Shown: positions 63,196-64,000 of the stretch, piece by piece | Layout: each line of letters starts with the position of its first letter | Position numbering within the stretch: the stretch's first letter is position 1 | Assembly (NCBI GenBank): GCA_963724825.1 | Contig: CAVRWT010000008.1 | Location: 1-64,000, forward strand | Source of the DNA: JALYNX01 sp963724825 | GTDB lineage: Bacteria > Actinomycetota > Acidimicrobiia > Spongiisociales > ZC4RG35 | Direction: 5' to 3' | DNA: 64,000 nucleotides | Made by a program: the position numbers and the translations under genes | Notes under the pieces: model-generated | Databases searched by the model: none | What the model saw: only the letters and a program-made list of their open reading frames with translations | What the model was told of the DNA's origin: nothing

Positions 63196-64000
63196 TCAGA
63201 CGAACCTTCTGACGAAGGCGAGGGCAGTGTCGGCAACCTCTCGCCACCCGCTGTCAATGGTCAGCGAGTGCCCTCGATTGGGCATCTCAACGATTTCGGT
63301 CACTGCGGAGTTGCGTGATTGCTTCTTGAACGAGGCGTTGGCGATGGACCACGGCACCGTGTTGTCCTTCTCACCGGAGATGATCAGGAGTGGTCCCCGC
63401 GCCGCAGCCTTGGTGTCCACCTTCACCTCGGTGCCTGGATTGAGATTCGCAGTGGCTGCCTGGAAGAGCGGTGCGCCGGCACCGGGGACCGCGTACTTCT
63501 CGTAAAGCTCCTTCGCCTCGGTCTCATCGACGACGTTGACGAATCCGTAGCGGAACTGATCGAAGGTCAAGTGCACCGCCCGTTTCCGATTGGCCGGGTT
63601 GCGCAAGACGGGTGACGCAGATTTGAGCGCCGACAGCGGCAGTGGCAACACGCCCCGGAACGGGGCGGGGTCGATGGCGACGGAAGCGGCGGACAGGCCG
63701 CGCCCCGCCACGATTTGGGTGAGGAGACCACCGAATGAGTGCCCAATCACGGCTGGCTTGACGCTGAGCAGGCGTACCACCTCGGTGTAATGATCCGCGA
63801 TCTGGCCCACCCTCTTGTTGGCAAGGCTTTCTGGATTCGCTCGGGCCTCCTCGACGGTCTCCGGGTCGTCTGGCCAGCCTGGAGTCAGTGTGGCGAAGCC
63901 GGCTTCGTCGAACAGGGAAACCCAGTGATCCCAGCTATTGGGCAACAACCAGAGGCCGTGGATGAAGACGACAGGTGTCTTGCCCGAGTCGTTGGCGGCG
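63196..64000 (-). CDS. Alpha/beta hydrolase, N-terminus beyond window
   Basis: At least 267 residues, open to the window edge. VVFIHGLWLLPNSWDHWVS is the oxyanion segment, GHSFGG the nucleophile elbow, and IISGEKDNTVPW with MPNRGHSLTID carry the acid and catalytic His. A TTG inside the sequence is not the start because HGLW lies upstream of it. Resembles haloalkane/epoxide-type or peptidase-like esterases; the substrate is unknown. Confidence 0.8.
   Translation of the reverse strand, partial: AANDSGKTPVVFIHGLWLLPNSWDHWVSLFDEAGFATLTPGWPDDPETVEEARANPESLANKRVGQIADHYTEVVRLLSVKPAVIGHSFGGLLTQIVAGRGLSAASVAIDPAPFRGVLPLPLSALKSASPVLRNPANRKRAVHLTFDQFRYGFVNVVDETEAKELYEKYAVPGAGAPLFQAATANLNPGTEVKVDTKAAARGPLLIISGEKDNTVPWSIANASFKKQSRNSAVTEIVEMPNRGHSLTIDSGWREVADTALAFVRRFV

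Noticed and set aside
1..64000. CRISPR arrays, tRNA/rRNA genes, transposases, integrases or attachment sites
   Set aside because: No regularly spaced repeats, no cloverleaf with CCA end, and no DDE/tyrosine-recombinase motifs were found by eye; a tRNA missed by eye cannot be excluded without a covariance search.

Overview
The window looks like chromosomal DNA of a high-GC Actinomycetota, most plausibly an Acidimicrobiia-like lineage. That placement is inferred from an F420-type luciferase-like oxidoreductase, a wax-ester synthase/DGAT, an actinobacterial LexA box (CGAACATATGTTCG), a LigD split into separate parts, DUF4242/DUF5808/PadR/LAL families, and many GTG/TTG starts and 4-nt start/stop overlaps. 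No rRNA, tRNA, CRISPR array, transposase or prophage block was seen. Once small genes are counted, no stretch longer than about 300 bases lacks a gene.

Layout. 0-4.4 kb: the end of a PEP-utilising enzyme, an internally deleted 3-hydroxyisobutyrate dehydrogenase, a zinc dehydrogenase, an amidohydrolase tail, a serine hydrolase and a PH-domain stub, which is a decaying patch. 4.4-8.9 kb: small enzymes (DUF1801, HNH, two MDR dehydrogenases, VOC). 8.9-13.3 kb: a large LuxR/LAL regulator, a DUF4242 gene, a perfect palindrome, a small protein with repeated QDGYLPP motifs, and an RraA-like protein. 13.3-17.7 kb: aldo/keto reductase, methyltransferase and an MgtA-type P-ATPase. 17.7-21.3 kb: a response regulator/sensor kinase/ABC-2 exporter operon. 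21.4-24.1 kb: CrcB fluoride channel behind a fluoride riboswitch, then a PadR/permease-prefix pair and DUF5808. 24.1-32.8 kb: an orphan contractile sheath gene, F420-type oxidoreductase, aminotransferase, LigD (PE-LIG), hydrolases, and a Tle1-like DUF2235 protein coupled to a 50-residue membrane peptide carrying a baseplate-protein motif. 32.9-34.3 kb: an ArsR/SRPBCC operon with an operator over the start codon. 34.5-40.6 kb: a tightly overlapped response regulator-kinase-serine protease-MoxR-DUF58-VWA operon. 40.6-46.2 kb: hydrolase/cyclase fusion, VWA protein, WS/DGAT, serine hydrolase, small membrane protein. 46.2-50.8 kb: pyruvate:ferredoxin oxidoreductase coupled to a DHOD-like protein. 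50.8-57.7 kb: a giant cyclase/ATPase/TPR regulator, SOS-controlled dinB, PspC, DUF4287, LigD polymerase, tandem GNAT. 57.7-64 kb: M15-like lysin, lipase, zinc dehydrogenase, ECF sigma factor, PEP-mutase/isocitrate-lyase family enzyme, DUF1761 and a truncated hydrolase.

At least a dozen otherwise intact genes are broken by single-base frame changes. Both sides of each break keep family-typical sequence, so most look like sequencing or assembly indels rather than decay. Coordinates of such genes are given for the whole reconstructed gene. The observations most worth following are the fluoride riboswitch with a 9-nt sequestering arm on its 5' side, the sheath/baseplate-motif/DUF2235 set, the LAL-palindrome-QDGYLPP locus, and a 61-bp hairpin repeat placed before two unrelated genes.
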